Origin: Acidimicrobiia bacterium
Lineage (GTDB): Bacteria > Actinomycetota > Acidimicrobiia > Acidimicrobiales > Bin134
NCBI GenBank assembly: GCA_009843865.1
Contig: VYCQ01000039.1
Span: 32,095-96,094, forward strand
Direction of reading: 5' to 3'
Length of the DNA: 64,000 bases
How positions within the stretch are numbered: the stretch's first letter is position 1; each line of letters begins with the position of its first letter. A program made the translations under genes and the position numbers. The notes beneath the pieces were generated by a model, which saw nothing but the letters and a program-made list of their open reading frames with translations, was not told the origin of the DNA and did not search any database. Positions 38,199 to 47,720 of the stretch are shown one piece after another.

Positions 38199-39370
38199 TG
38201 GGCCTTGCATTAGCCAAAGAGGGCAGTCGTTTGCATCGTCGTCGTCAGGTCATTGGCTGGGTTTTGTTTGCTTTAGTGGTGGTGGTGATTCCGTTTCTTA
38301 TTGCTGACACCTATAGCGCCACCATTTTTGGCAATCGCTACACGGTTGGTCTTGGTAACTTAAGCCAAGCCATTGCTTTTATGGTTGCAATTTTGGGCCT
38401 GAACATTGCCACCGGCTACAGCGGGCAGCTTTCGTTGGGTCATAGTTTTTTTGTGGGTTCGGGTGCTTACTTGACTGCTGTGTTGGTGAACGATTTTCAC
38501 TGGTCGTATTTGTCTACCCTAGTGGTGGTGGTGCCAGGCTTGTTTTTGTTTGGTGTGCTTTTTGGGTTACCAGCCTTGAGAATTCAAGGTCTTTACTTGG
38601 GTCTGTTGACCTTTGTCATGGCGACAGTGTTTCCTTCTATCATCCGGTTGGAAGAGTTGGCCGATCGCACCGGCGGTAGCAACGGGCTGTTGATCGGCAG
38701 CGATCTGGTAGCTCCCTCATGGGCACCAACAGAGACGGTAGCTGAGTGGTTGCATTCTATTCCTGGTCTAGGAGCGCGTGTGCCCGATGGTTTTACTTCT
38801 CGCCAATCAGAGGCGGTGTATAAGTATTTTTTGTTGGTTATTGTGGCAGCAGTTTGTTTTTGGTTAGTGCGCAACATTTTGGTGGGACGGGTAGGGCGAG
38901 CACTTATAGCTATTCGGGATAACCAGCTAGGAGCGGTGGCCAACGGCATTAATCTAGCTGCTTATAAGACCTTGAGCTTTGGTCTTAGCGCAGCAGTAGG
39001 AGGCGTGGCAGGCACCATGTTGGCCATGCATTCGGGTTTTGTTGGGCCTGATGAGTTTGGCTTTAATTTGGCGATTTTGCTGATAGTAGGGTCGATAGTA
39101 GGAGGCGTAGCTACGCTGCACGGGGCAGTAGCTGGCGGCCTGGTGATTCAGTTCGTGCCTCATTGGTCGGGTCAAACTCAAACGTTGCCTGGAACCGATA
39201 TTGCCCTACAAGGTCCTTATGGCGGGGTAATCCTTGGGGTTCTGTTGATCGCTATTGTCTTTGCTTTGCCTAGCGGGGCGGCTAATGGGTTTCGTCAGTT
39301 GAAGGCTCGTTTCATGCCTGTGGTTCCACAGGCACCTGCTCGGAGTGTAATTGTCAGCCCAGACGCGTAA
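38195..39370 (+). CDS. livM: Branched-chain amino-acid ABC transporter permease LivM
   Basis: This is the partner permease of LivH, at 391 residues. Family motifs are ATGYSGQLSLGHSFFVGSGAYLTAVL, the substrate-channel segment LPALRIQGLYLGLLTF and the C-terminal MLAMHSGFVGPDEFGFNLAI and LLIVGSIVGGVATLHGAVAGG. A basic N-terminus (HRRRQ) precedes the first helix and suits the inside of the membrane. It is translationally coupled to livH. Confidence 0.93.
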   Translation: MMGLALAKEGSRLHRRRQVIGWVLFALVVVVIPFLIADTYSATIFGNRYTVGLGNLSQAIAFMVAILGLNIATGYSGQLSLGHSFFVGSGAYLTAVLVNDFHWSYLSTLVVVVPGLFLFGVLFGLPALRIQGLYLGLLTFVMATVFPSIIRLEELADRTGGSNGLLIGSDLVAPSWAPTETVAEWLHSIPGLGARVPDGFTSRQSEAVYKYFLLVIVAAVCFWLVRNILVGRVGRALIAIRDNQLGAVANGINLAAYKTLSFGLSAAVGGVAGTMLAMHSGFVGPDEFGFNLAILLIVGSIVGGVATLHGAVAGGLVIQFVPHWSGQTQTLPGTDIALQGPYGGVILGVLLIAIVFALPSGAANGFRQLKARFMPVVPQAPARSVIVSPDA

Positions 39371-39420
39371 AGTTACCTAATCTCTTGAAACGGAGGGGCA
39401 TCTTGCAGAGAGGAAATCTA

Positions 39421-40839
39421 ATGTTGAAGTCTTGGCGAATTTTGTTGGCAGTTGTGACGCTTTTAGCGCTGTTGGTTACTAGTTGTAGTAACGATGCCGA
39501 TGATGAAGCTGGCCCTGCGCTCGTTCAGCCAACTGCTGAAGCTATGGCCGAAACCACGCCTATGTCAGATGCAACTGATATGCCCGAAGCTTCTTCTGTC
39601 AACGACGACGCTGATCCAACGGTGATAGAGCTAGGTGGTGGTGCCACCATCAACCTGTCGGAGTGCCCTGAGGAATGGGATAATTACGCTGGTGTAACCG
39701 AAACAGAAATTCGAGTGGGCAGCAGCTTGCCCCGCTCAGGTGCGTTGGCTGGTTTTGGCACTGTTGCTGATGGGCTAAGCCTCTACTTCGAAGATGTGGG
39801 TCTGATTGATGGGCGTAAGGTTGTCATGATTAGTCGGGATGATGGCTACGTGCCTGCTCGCACGGTTACCAATGTGGAAGAGATGATCGATGTTGAAAAC
39901 TTGTTGGGGTTTGCCGGTATTTTGGGCAGTCCTAACAATCTGGCGGTGCGCGATGTGTTGAACGAAAACTGCATTCCGCAGCTGTTTAACCTCACCGGCT
40001 TGCCGGATTGGGGCGACCCTAATAACTATCCTTGGACCACCGGTGGGTTGATGTCTTACGATACCGAAGCTCGTGCTTGGTGTCAGCACATAGCAGACGA
40101 GATTGGTGAAGGTGCTACGGCTGCGGTGTTGGCGCTTGGGAACGATGCTGGCGAGGCATGGCGGGTTGCTTTTAACGACTGTGCGGTTGAACACGGTATT
40201 GAGGTGGTTGATGAGGTTAGTCACGATCCGCAGGCGGAATCTGTGGGTAGCAACGTAATAACTCTGGCAGCTAGTGATGCCGACGTTTTTATCGTGGCTT
40301 CTTCGGGAGCATTTTGCCCTCAGGCCGTTGCTACCGCAGCTAGTTTGGAATGGGATCCTCTTGTTTTGGTGTCTAACGGCTGTCAGAGCATCGCTTTGTT
40401 CTGGTCACCTGTTGGCCCAGCAGCAAACGGTATCCGCATGATTAATACTCAAAAGGATGTATCTGACGCTTCTTTAGTTGATGATGAATGGGTACAGTTC
40501 GTGCGCGGGTCGTTGCAAGACAAAGGTGTAGATCCTGAAGCAGCTTCTCATGCTCTGGGCTACGTCTTTGCTGAAATGCTTCATCAGGTACTTCTTGATG
40601 CCAGCAAGCTGGACGGAGGTATTAACCGCATTAATGTGATGAGGGCAATGTGGCAGTTGGACTTTATGGCTCGCGGTGCCATCGGCAACTCTTTACGTCG
40701 AATGAACGGTGCCTATGATTCTTATTTGGTAGAAGCTGGTCGTATGGAAGAACTGGTGGTGACTCAAGAGGGGGCTTACTATATGCCTGTTAGTGATGTC
40801 ATTGTTCTAGAGGGTACCACCGGCACTTTTGGGGGCTAG
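39421..40839 (+). CDS. livK: Branched-chain amino-acid ABC transporter binding lipoprotein
   Basis: This is the extracellular solute-binding lipoprotein of the importer, type 1 periplasmic-binding fold. The signal peptide ends in a lipobox (LLVTSCSN), then a Pro/Asp/Thr-rich linker leads to EIRVGSSLPRSGALAGFGTVADGL. ATG 39421 has AGAGGA six bases upstream and starts directly with the signal peptide, so it is preferred over the upstream TTG 39385. The ligand is not defined by sequence. It closes the livGFHM operon. Confidence 0.9.
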   Translation: MLKSWRILLAVVTLLALLVTSCSNDADDEAGPALVQPTAEAMAETTPMSDATDMPEASSVNDDADPTVIELGGGATINLSECPEEWDNYAGVTETEIRVGSSLPRSGALAGFGTVADGLSLYFEDVGLIDGRKVVMISRDDGYVPARTVTNVEEMIDVENLLGFAGILGSPNNLAVRDVLNENCIPQLFNLTGLPDWGDPNNYPWTTGGLMSYDTEARAWCQHIADEIGEGATAAVLALGNDAGEAWRVAFNDCAVEHGIEVVDEVSHDPQAESVGSNVITLAASDADVFIVASSGAFCPQAVATAASLEWDPLVLVSNGCQSIALFWSPVGPAANGIRMINTQKDVSDASLVDDEWVQFVRGSLQDKGVDPEAASHALGYVFAEMLHQVLLDASKLDGGINRINVMRAMWQLDFMARGAIGNSLRRMNGAYDSYLVEAGRMEELVVTQEGAYYMPVSDVIVLEGTTGTFGG

Positions 40840-40948
40840 CGTAAAACTCAATTTCGCAGTTCATTTTTGCTTGCACGCAGGTGCAAAACTGTCCTTGTGC
40901 CTAAGAGGGATGCTTAGGGGCGTGTCTCAGGGAGTGTTTGTCTAGCGA

Positions 40949-41770
40949 GTGCGCGTTGTGGCTTCTTCCAAAGGCGCGCGTGTAGCTTTGCATGATTTGG
41001 GTGGTAAAGGCCCGTTGGTGTTGTTTGCCCATGCCAATGGTTTTTGCGGTCAGATATGGCAACCTGTAGCTGTGCAACTTAGCCATGTGGCTAGATGCTG
41101 GGCATTGGATTTTCGGGGTCATGGTGACAGTGTGGCAGGCCCCGAGGAGGATTATCACTGGGCCAACATGGCTGATGATGTGCTAACTGCCGTTGCCATG
41201 TTGGATCCGCCACCTCGCTTAGCAGCTGGGCATTCTTTGGGTGGCGCAGCCATCTTGAAAGCGGAGTTAGCTCAACCGGGCACCTTTGATCGAGCTTGGT
41301 TGTTTGAGCCAATCGCTTTGCCAGAAGAGGCGTTATCTGAAGAAGTTATTCAAGCTTTAAGCGAGGTTGCTTTGAAGCGTCAGCGTGTTTTTGCATCTCG
41401 TCAAGTGGCTTATGAGCGTTATTCCACTCGAACACCGCTCAGCGTGTTGACTTCAGAGATTTTGCAAATCTATTTAGATTCTGGGTTTCGAGATCTCCCC
41501 GATGGCACTGTGACCATGAAGTGTGCCCCAGAAGTTGAAGCGGCAGTGGTTATGAACCTAGACATCAGCTTGTTTGATGATCTTCATAAGGTAGTTACTA
41601 AAATCACTGTGTGCGCTGGTGCCGACAGCGATCCTCCAGCTCAGTTGGCTTTCCAAATCGCTGAAGCATTACCTAATGGTAGCTATGAATGTTTTGGGCA
41701 TTTAACCCATCTTGGTCCTCTTCAAGACCCTCAAGGAGCAGCAGCTTCTATTCTGGCAAGTTTGTTTTAA
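40949..41770 (+). CDS. Alpha/beta hydrolase
   Basis: The 273-residue protein has the alpha/beta hydrolase core: oxyanion region FAHANGFCG, ALDFRGHGDS, nucleophile elbow AGHSLGG and a late acid-histidine region ending FGHLTHLGPLQDP, where His is the likely catalytic base. The substrate is unknown, and esterases, lipases and related enzymes share this pattern. Start is GTG 40949. A 109-base gap separates it from the liv operon, so it may be an independent unit. Confidence 0.83.
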   Translation: MRVVASSKGARVALHDLGGKGPLVLFAHANGFCGQIWQPVAVQLSHVARCWALDFRGHGDSVAGPEEDYHWANMADDVLTAVAMLDPPPRLAAGHSLGGAAILKAELAQPGTFDRAWLFEPIALPEEALSEEVIQALSEVALKRQRVFASRQVAYERYSTRTPLSVLTSEILQIYLDSGFRDLPDGTVTMKCAPEVEAAVVMNLDISLFDDLHKVVTKITVCAGADSDPPAQLAFQIAEALPNGSYECFGHLTHLGPLQDPQGAAASILASLF

Positions 41771-41821
41771 GCAGTTCCCGATGAGAACCGATACCTTCAA
41801 GGGTGGAAAACTAGGAGTTAG

Positions 41822-42154
41822 ATGAGCGTGGATTTAACCGTTGCCCGTGAAAAGACTCTTTCGCCTAGTGTTGCTGAGCGTCGCTTTAGTCAGTCAATGA
41901 TAGTTTCAGGTATCCGTTGCATGCTGGCTTACGGCGTGTTTCCGTTTGCGTTGCCGGTGTTAGGTTTTGCTGATTCGGTGGGCCCTGTTCTGGGTGTGGT
42001 AATTGGCGTGGTGGCCATTGTTTTTAATGGGCTCAGCATTCGCCGATTTTGGCGTGCCAATCACCGACTTAAGTGGCCTGTGATTACGGTGAACATCGCT
42101 GTTATTGTGCTGTTGTGCTATCTGATGATTGGTGATCTAGCTGAACTGATTTAG
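41822..42154 (+). CDS. Small conserved membrane protein
   Basis: The 110-residue protein has a polar N-terminus of about 25 residues, a block RFSQSMIVSGIRCMLAYGVFPFALPVLG and three hydrophobic segments. A conserved-looking loop RRFWRANHRLKW lies between helices two and three. No function is known to me. Its last four bases overlap the 3' end of the convergent dtxR gene. Confidence 0.7.
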   Translation: MSVDLTVAREKTLSPSVAERRFSQSMIVSGIRCMLAYGVFPFALPVLGFADSVGPVLGVVIGVVAIVFNGLSIRRFWRANHRLKWPVITVNIAVIVLLCYLMIGDLAELI

Positions 42155-42822
42155 GCAGCGGTTACCAGAATTCGCTGGCTGGCAAAGTCACTTATGCCTA
42201 TGTGATTGCCGTTTATTTTTACTGTCATGGTTCCATCTGGTGAGGTTGCGGTGATAGCCCCTTTGACTCCTGGCATTACCGAGGAGGTTTCTAAGTAATC
42301 TAGTAGCCCATCGGCGAACTCTAGTTCTTCGGTAATTCGACAAACTACGAATTTTTCGCCAACTCTTACTGTCGCGAGTGTTTTGGTTGGGGGTGCCTGA
42401 TAGCCTGCGCCGGGGATGGGGTTGCCATGAGGACATGTTTTGGGGTTCCCCAGCATTTGGATCATTGCTTTTTCTACCAGAGGTGAGATTACATGTTCCC
42501 ATTTACCGGCTTCAGCATGGGCATCAGCCCAAGACAGCCCCAGCATTTGGGTGAGGAATACTTCTGCTAGCCGATGACGGCGCACCACTTTCTTAGCCAG
42601 GTTTAACCCTTCAGAAGATAGTTCAATGGTGCGCCCCTTAAGGGTGACTAAACCCTCTGCCTCTAAGCGGTGGATCACTTCAGACACCGCAGGACGAGAT
42701 ACCTCAAGGCGTTCAGCTATACGAGCTTGAATGACATCCACATCATCTTCAGCTAACTCAAAGATGGTTTCGCAGTACTCTTCAAAGGCCGGATGCCATT
42801 CTGGGGTTTTGTATTCAGCCAC
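42151..42822 (-). CDS. DtxR/IdeR-family metal-dependent regulator
   Basis: This 223-residue repressor has an N-terminal winged helix (IAERLEVSRPAVSEVIHRLEAEGLV), the dimerisation and metal-binding domain (HRLAEVFLTQMLGLSWADAHAEAGKWEH and NPKTCPHGNPIPG with Cys and His ligands) and an SH3/FeoA-like C-terminal domain. DtxR-family proteins repress iron or manganese uptake genes when the metal is bound. Which metal is sensed here cannot be told. It is downstream of an unknown gene, separated by nine bases. Confidence 0.9.
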   Translation of the reverse strand: MAEYKTPEWHPAFEEYCETIFELAEDDVDVIQARIAERLEVSRPAVSEVIHRLEAEGLVTLKGRTIELSSEGLNLAKKVVRRHRLAEVFLTQMLGLSWADAHAEAGKWEHVISPLVEKAMIQMLGNPKTCPHGNPIPGAGYQAPPTKTLATVRVGEKFVVCRITEELEFADGLLDYLETSSVMPGVKGAITATSPDGTMTVKINGNHIGISDFASQRILVTAA

Positions 42823-42831
42823 AAAATGAGT

Positions 42832-43734
42832 TTAGTCAGCCTCGGGGATTTGCCGCAGATGTTTTCGTAAAGCCATGGGTGCTAGTAGTTCAAAACCTTG
42901 AATGTCTATGCGGGCAAACGGCTCTAGTTGCTGGTTGGGTCGCCACCATAAGGCGTTTGGGCTCACTGAGTTCGGGCCTGTTAAGTAGCACAGGTGGCTG
43001 GCTGCCAACATAGAAGCTGAAGCATCAATGAAGGTGCTGTTAAATGAAATAGGGCACACCATTATGGTGTGTGCGGCAGGCACCGCGATGACTGCTCCCC
43101 AAGAGCTGCTTTCAGCCGTATTGCGCGCAAAGTCCAAGATATGCCCGGATACAAACAGCGAATCTCCTCCAAAAATATAGAATCCTTTGTCTGAGCTGGG
43201 TTTTTCTTGAAGCATCAAAGGTTCTTCCATCAAGGTGTTGGCCAATCCAATTGCCATGACCTCAGATTTGGATACTCTCCACCTCTTCATATAGCTACGA
43301 TCTATGGGACAGCAAGCATCGTTTAGTTTCAGCGACAAGCTGGCAAACAGCCCTAGTGGTAAAGGTGTACACACGGCATCAATGTGGTCTAAGTGTTGGG
43401 TGCTTACTATTCGCACTCGTAGGTCGGGACGTATTTGTTCGTAATTGTTCAAACGCTCGGTTAAAAGGTCAGGTGAGAACTCGTCTAAGCGGGCCATATG
43501 GCTGTAGATCGTTAACCGCCATTCGTTAGGGTCTAGCCTGCGACAGGTTTGAGCTAGGTTAGATAGTCCTAGCACGCAATCGTTATCGCAAATCGTTACG
43601 GTGCCCTGGAGTTCGTCTATGCGATATTTGCCGTAGCGGGCTTTTATCACCCCCTCTACATCGTTTAAGAAGCAGCGCGCCTGTTTAGGTGTCCACCACG
43701 GGGCCCATTGATGAAAAATAGTTGGAGTAGACAA
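42832..43734 (-). CDS. Unknown 300-residue protein upstream of dtxR
   Basis: No family was firmly recognised. The protein is soluble-looking with no signal peptide or clear membrane helix. The C-terminal half has GFYIFGGDSLFVSGHILDFA, then AVIAVPAAHTIMVCPISF, a pattern faintly like DUF1444/YtpQ-type proteins, but this is weak. The TTG start has GGGAGAA seven bases upstream. It is almost certainly co-transcribed with the metal regulator and diverges from pyrE. Confidence 0.65.
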   Translation of the reverse strand: MSTPTIFHQWAPWWTPKQARCFLNDVEGVIKARYGKYRIDELQGTVTICDNDCVLGLSNLAQTCRRLDPNEWRLTIYSHMARLDEFSPDLLTERLNNYEQIRPDLRVRIVSTQHLDHIDAVCTPLPLGLFASLSLKLNDACCPIDRSYMKRWRVSKSEVMAIGLANTLMEEPLMLQEKPSSDKGFYIFGGDSLFVSGHILDFARNTAESSSWGAVIAVPAAHTIMVCPISFNSTFIDASASMLAASHLCYLTGPNSVSPNALWWRPNQQLEPFARIDIQGFELLAPMALRKHLRQIPEAD

Positions 43735-43816
43735 AGGTTTCTCCCTTCATCGAAAGCTAATTGTTCAACCAAACGTGCAGACAGAAGCCGCAGATAAAGG
43801 GGGAATTTCATAGTAT

Positions 43817-43822
43817 TATAAT
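43817..43822 (+). promoter_or_regulatory. Possible -10 element for pyrE
   Basis: A perfect TATAAT lies 20 bases before the pyrE ATG, followed by a T-run. No convincing -35 box is seen at the right distance, so the call is weak. Confidence 0.35.
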
Positions 43823-43842
43823 TTTTTTGGTTTGGGGATCGC

Positions 43843-44487
43843 ATGTGGAAATCTTTGAAAAACTCGCGGGGCGCTAGATTAACCGGCGTGGCTTATCTCA
43901 ATTTTTCTAAAGACTTACCGGAACTCACCAAAGAGTTAACTGCCATTGTTAGTCAGCGTGGTTTGCTGCGCCTAGATGAGCCAGTGCGGTTGGCTAGCGG
44001 TGCTATGTCACAAGACTTTGTCGATATAAAGCTTGCTCTTTGTCGGTGGAGGTCTTTAGAGACGGCCTGTCAGGTGCTGCTTGCGCAGGTTCAAGCTGCG
44101 GGCATTCAGTTTGAAGTGGCAGGAGGGATGACAATGGGTGCAGACCCTTTAGCGGTGGGGGTTGCGGCTATTACCGGGGGTGGTTGGTTTTCGATTCGTA
44201 AGACTCCAAAAAAGCGTGGCACCAACCAGCTCATCGAAGGCTCGCCGCTTATGGAGGGTCAGCGGGTGCTTTTGCTTGAGGACACCACCACTACTGGTGC
44301 TTCGGCTCTTAAGGCTTTAGAAGTGGTGCGACAAACCGGAGCTCAGGTGGTGGCTGCGGCTACGGTAGTAGATCGAGGTGATACTGCACAGCGCAGCTTT
44401 GCTGTTGTGGGGGTGCCATATTTTGCGGCTCTTAATTATGACGATCTCGGAATAAAGCCGGTGTTAGCACCTATAGATGCCAACTAA
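43843..44487 (+). CDS. pyrE: Orotate phosphoribosyltransferase
   Basis: PyrE joins orotate and PRPP to form OMP in pyrimidine synthesis. The PRPP-binding motif is VLLLEDTTTTGASAL, and the region LLRLDEPVRLASGAMSQDFVDIKLAL together with the flexible-loop lysines (RKTPKKRGT) is typical. It is 214 residues long, with about 20 extra N-terminal residues compared with the shortest family members. It stands alone, divergent from the unknown gene and convergent with tRNA-Thr. Confidence 0.9.
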   Translation: MWKSLKNSRGARLTGVAYLNFSKDLPELTKELTAIVSQRGLLRLDEPVRLASGAMSQDFVDIKLALCRWRSLETACQVLLAQVQAAGIQFEVAGGMTMGADPLAVGVAAITGGGWFSIRKTPKKRGTNQLIEGSPLMEGQRVLLLEDTTTTGASALKALEVVRQTGAQVVAAATVVDRGDTAQRSFAVVGVPYFAALNYDDLGIKPVLAPIDAN

Positions 44488-44493
44488 TTGGCG

Positions 44494-44566
44494 AGCCCGA
44501 GAGGAGAATCGAACTCCTGACCTATTCATTACGAGTGAATCGCTCTGCCGACTGAGCTACTCGGGC
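44494..44566 (-). tRNA. tRNA-Thr (anticodon CGT)
   Basis: Read on the minus strand it has acceptor GCCCGAG/CTCGGGC, D-arm GCTCAGTCGGCAGAGC, anticodon arm ATTCA-CTCGTAA-TGAAT and T-arm AGGAG-TTCGATT-CTCCT. It is 73 bases with T73 and no CCA. Confidence 0.96.
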
Positions 44567-44588
44567 GCGGCGATTCAGCGTAGCAGCG

Positions 44589-45611
44589 TTAAATGTTAGG
44601 CAGCGACAATAAAAGTGCTTGAAGTAGCAGCGCTTCGTTGGGGTTGCATATTAAACAGGCATGAGCCTCTCTAAGGCGGGCGATAGCCACTACGCAGTCG
44701 CGTGCATGTCGCTTATTGGTCATTTGCTGGCTGTACTGCTTGGCTAAGGTAGCCATGCCAAACCGCAGTTCATCGCTTCGCAGCAGGCGTTCTTCGCGGC
44801 GATGGCGGGCATCCATTTTATGATGTTGGCGACCTTGTTTGCCGCTGTCAGCTTCGATTTGGGCTAACTCTTGCGATTCGATTTGCTGGCGAGCTTTTAG
44901 AGGTTCTTGGGCTTTGTCGATCAGGCCCTGTAGCTCATCGGTGAGCTTGGCTACCGTATGGCCGGTACCGTCCAATCTGGTTGGTATTGATGCCCACGCT
45001 GCCTTGCGTTCGTTGAGGCTTGTATCGTTGGCTAATAAACGGGCTCGGCTCAAGTCTCCTGCGGCGGCAGTTAAGATACTATCAAGGGCCTCGGCTGACA
45101 CGCCTTGCGATTCAAGGATGCGGCGCATTTCAGCATCTGGCACAGGGTCAAACTCCACTAAAACACAGCGTGAGGCCACAGTCTGATGGTTGGGCGGGAT
45201 TTCTTCGCTTAACAACACGATCACCACTGTGGACGGTGGCTCTTCAATCGTCTTTAGCAGGCTAGCCACCGCCTCTGGTTCTGCGCTGTGGAATCTGTCG
45301 CATACGATTACCTTAAAGTTGGCCTCTACTGGGGTGCGGGAAGCCTCAAAGATGATCTGATCGGCTTCTGCCACTCGCAAGCTGCGACCCTCTGGCTCGT
45401 GGATCGACAAGTCAGGATGCCGCCCCGCTAGAGCTAACCGTCGACTCCGTTCGTTAGAGCCGATGAGTGCTGAAGCAAAAGCCAGTGCGCCTTGTCGTTT
45501 ACCAGCCCCACGTGGTCCAAGAAACAGGTAAGCATGTACTGGTTGAGCAACAGCGCCTCTTAGCAGTTTGGTCGCTTTGGGTTGGCCCTCGATCTGAAGT
45601 AAGTCAGACAT
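44589..45611 (-). CDS. holB: DNA polymerase III delta' subunit (HolB)
   Basis: This 340-residue clamp-loader subunit has a P-loop-like YLFLGPRGAGKRQGALAFA near the N-terminus, LLKTIEEPPSTVVIVLLSE and the SRC sensor motif (VASRCVLVEF). The zinc knuckle common in HolB/DnaX is absent, as only scattered cysteines remain. The start overlaps the tmk stop by eight bases. The order topA-MFS-tmk-holB resembles the Rv3646c-Rv3644c region of mycobacteria. Confidence 0.9.
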   Translation of the reverse strand: MSDLLQIEGQPKATKLLRGAVAQPVHAYLFLGPRGAGKRQGALAFASALIGSNERSRRLALAGRHPDLSIHEPEGRSLRVAEADQIIFEASRTPVEANFKVIVCDRFHSAEPEAVASLLKTIEEPPSTVVIVLLSEEIPPNHQTVASRCVLVEFDPVPDAEMRRILESQGVSAEALDSILTAAAGDLSRARLLANDTSLNERKAAWASIPTRLDGTGHTVAKLTDELQGLIDKAQEPLKARQQIESQELAQIEADSGKQGRQHHKMDARHRREERLLRSDELRFGMATLAKQYSQQMTNKRHARDCVVAIARLREAHACLICNPNEALLLQALLLSLPNI

Positions 45612-46263
45612 CTAGACGTTTTTGTACAGCGGCATAAATGGTTGCTGCGACCTCTGTAACTGAGCCGTTACCGTTCACAATTACCCAATGTTTGGGGTCT
45701 TGTGTAGCTAAGGCTTGATACCCCTCTAACACTCGACGATGAAACTTAGTCATCTCAGCTTCGATGCGGTCGTTTGGCTCTGCTTGACGGGATCGTGCTG
45801 TTTGGTGGTCAACTTCTAACAACACTGTTAAGTCGCAAGCGAGGTTTTGGGTGGCGAACTGTGATAAGGCTAAAACTTCGTCGGTTCCCAACCCGCGGGC
45901 AATACCCTGATAGGCTAGTGAAGAACCAATGTAGCGATCGGTGACCACATGGGTGCCAGTTTCTAGGGTGGGACGGATTATCTCAGAGACATGCTGTGCT
46001 CTATCTGCTGCAAGCAACAGTGCCTCGGCTCGTGGGTTGGGGTTGGGCCCTTGTGGGTCTAACACTAGCGAGCGTATGATATGTCCTAGTTCGGTAGCGC
46101 CAGGCTCAAAGCTCAACCGTGCTCCGATGCGCTCAGCTAGTAGTCGAGCCTGAGTTGTTTTGCCTGTGGTTTCCCCACCTTCAAAGGCAATCAGGTATCC
46201 CTTAGTGGCATTTTTGTAGGTTGTTTGAGCTTGTTGAGGGTGTTCATTTTGGGGTTGTTTCAT
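45604..46263 (-). CDS. tmk: Thymidylate kinase
   Basis: Tmk phosphorylates dTMP to dTDP. It shows the P-loop FEGGETTGKTTQARLLAERI, the DRYIGSSLAYQGIARGLG motif with the DR(Y) signature, and the lid segment RSRQAEPNDRIEAE. The ORF track runs upstream to 46347 inside the MFS gene. The ATG at 46263, overlapping the MFS stop as ATGA, gives 219 residues and is the natural start. HolB is translationally coupled at its end. Confidence 0.93.
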   Translation of the reverse strand: MKQPQNEHPQQAQTTYKNATKGYLIAFEGGETTGKTTQARLLAERIGARLSFEPGATELGHIIRSLVLDPQGPNPNPRAEALLLAADRAQHVSEIIRPTLETGTHVVTDRYIGSSLAYQGIARGLGTDEVLALSQFATQNLACDLTVLLEVDHQTARSRQAEPNDRIEAEMTKFHRRVLEGYQALATQDPKHWVIVNGNGSVTEVAATIYAAVQKRLDV

Positions 46264-47720
46264 TGGTGAACCTCTAGACGCGACCGGTTGCGCATAGAGG
46301 CTAAGGTCAAGAATCCAGCAGCCAGCATGATTAGGGCAGCTAGCCACAAGGTGAGGCGCACTCCAGGGATGATTACATCAAAACCAAAGACGTTTACATC
46401 TTTGTCGAAGAACTTGTCAGACAGGCCATTTAAGAACAATGCCAGTGCTGGGCCCATTAGCAGTGCCATCATTACCGATGATCTGACCAAGGTGAACAAT
46501 CCTGCAAAAACCCTGGCTCGCAAATCTTCGGTAGCGCTTTCTTGCAATAAGGTGAACCCCAGCACGTATACCGTTCCAGCACAGACACCTAGCCCACCAA
46601 CCAACAAGGCAGCACCTAGCAGTGTCCACATGGAAGTAGCTAGGAACAAACAAACTCCCGCACCAAATACTGCTGCTAGAAAGACTCGTTCTTTATGAAG
46701 GTTTTGCTGTCGGGCGCTTAACACAGCTATTCCTAAGGCTACGCCAATGCCCAAAGCCACCATAAATGCTCTGAATCCATCACCTTGGTCAACTTTTAAC
46801 ACGTCTTCAGCAAACACGGGTCCAAGTGGGATAAGCATTCCACCGCCGATCAGGCCAACTGCTAGTGCGAGGTTTACCATCCGCACGGTGGGGTTGATGA
46901 AGATATAGTTCCAGCCGGTACGTAAATCACCGAACATTTGCTTTGGTGACCACACCCTGTTGGGGGCTTCCTGTTGAATTGTTTTGGTGTGCTTTACAGT
47001 TGCAATTCTGGGTAGGGCTAATCGTAGGATTATGGCAGCTGAAGCCGTAAAAGTAGCCGCGTCGATATAGAAGGCCAATGATTCTGCGTCAATGCGTAGG
47101 AAGTCTAAGGCATCAAATTGTTTAAGCACAGAGGCCAGTCCAGCTATAGCGATAGATAGCCCTGCTGCTACAGGGAATGTACCGTAGGCCGCTACGAGCG
47201 AGAGGGAGTTCACCGCGGTCAGTTTTTCTTTTGGCACCAGATTGGGTACCGACGCTTCTTTAGCTGGAGCCCACAACAGGGCGAACGCTTCTAAGATCAA
47301 TGAAGCCAAAACAAGCTGCCAAACAAAATCTACAAAAGGCAACCACAGCAAGGTGATGGCTCGCCCTACGTCACAGATGAACATGGTGCGTTTGCGATCC
47401 CAGCGATCTACCAGCACTCCTGCTGCTGATCCGAAGACGAGCCCCGGTAAGAATCGTGCGATCATCACATAGGCAACGGAAGCTTCTGGTGTGCCCCCGC
47501 CGATGCGCTCAGCGGTAATTAAGATGGCGAACAGACCTAACCAGTCTCCGCACGAGGACAGCACCTGTGCAATCCAAAGTTTAAAGTACTGGGCACTGCC
47601 AAAAATCTGCTGGATGCGTGTGTTGGTTGAGGGTGCTATGGCCTCTGCTATGGCCTTTGTGGGCTTGTCATTTGGCACGGTGGGCCTTGGACTTACCGCC
47701 ATCTTCGGCAATCTTGTCAC
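46260..47720 (-). CDS. MFS transporter
   Basis: This 12-helix major facilitator protein of about 486 residues has the motif between helices 2 and 3 GVLVDRWDRKRTMFICD and a second AGLFTLVRSS region. It resembles the efflux-type permeases found between topA and tmk in other actinobacteria, with unknown substrate. The N-terminus overlaps the topA end. GTG 47720, ATG 47702 or GTG 47678 are all possible, and the last reduces the overlap to 11 bases. Confidence 0.85.
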   Translation of the reverse strand: MTRLPKMAVSPRPTVPNDKPTKAIAEAIAPSTNTRIQQIFGSAQYFKLWIAQVLSSCGDWLGLFAILITAERIGGGTPEASVAYVMIARFLPGLVFGSAAGVLVDRWDRKRTMFICDVGRAITLLWLPFVDFVWQLVLASLILEAFALLWAPAKEASVPNLVPKEKLTAVNSLSLVAAYGTFPVAAGLSIAIAGLASVLKQFDALDFLRIDAESLAFYIDAATFTASAAIILRLALPRIATVKHTKTIQQEAPNRVWSPKQMFGDLRTGWNYIFINPTVRMVNLALAVGLIGGGMLIPLGPVFAEDVLKVDQGDGFRAFMVALGIGVALGIAVLSARQQNLHKERVFLAAVFGAGVCLFLATSMWTLLGAALLVGGLGVCAGTVYVLGFTLLQESATEDLRARVFAGLFTLVRSSVMMALLMGPALALFLNGLSDKFFDKDVNVFGFDVIIPGVRLTLWLAALIMLAAGFLTLASMRNRSRLEVHQ

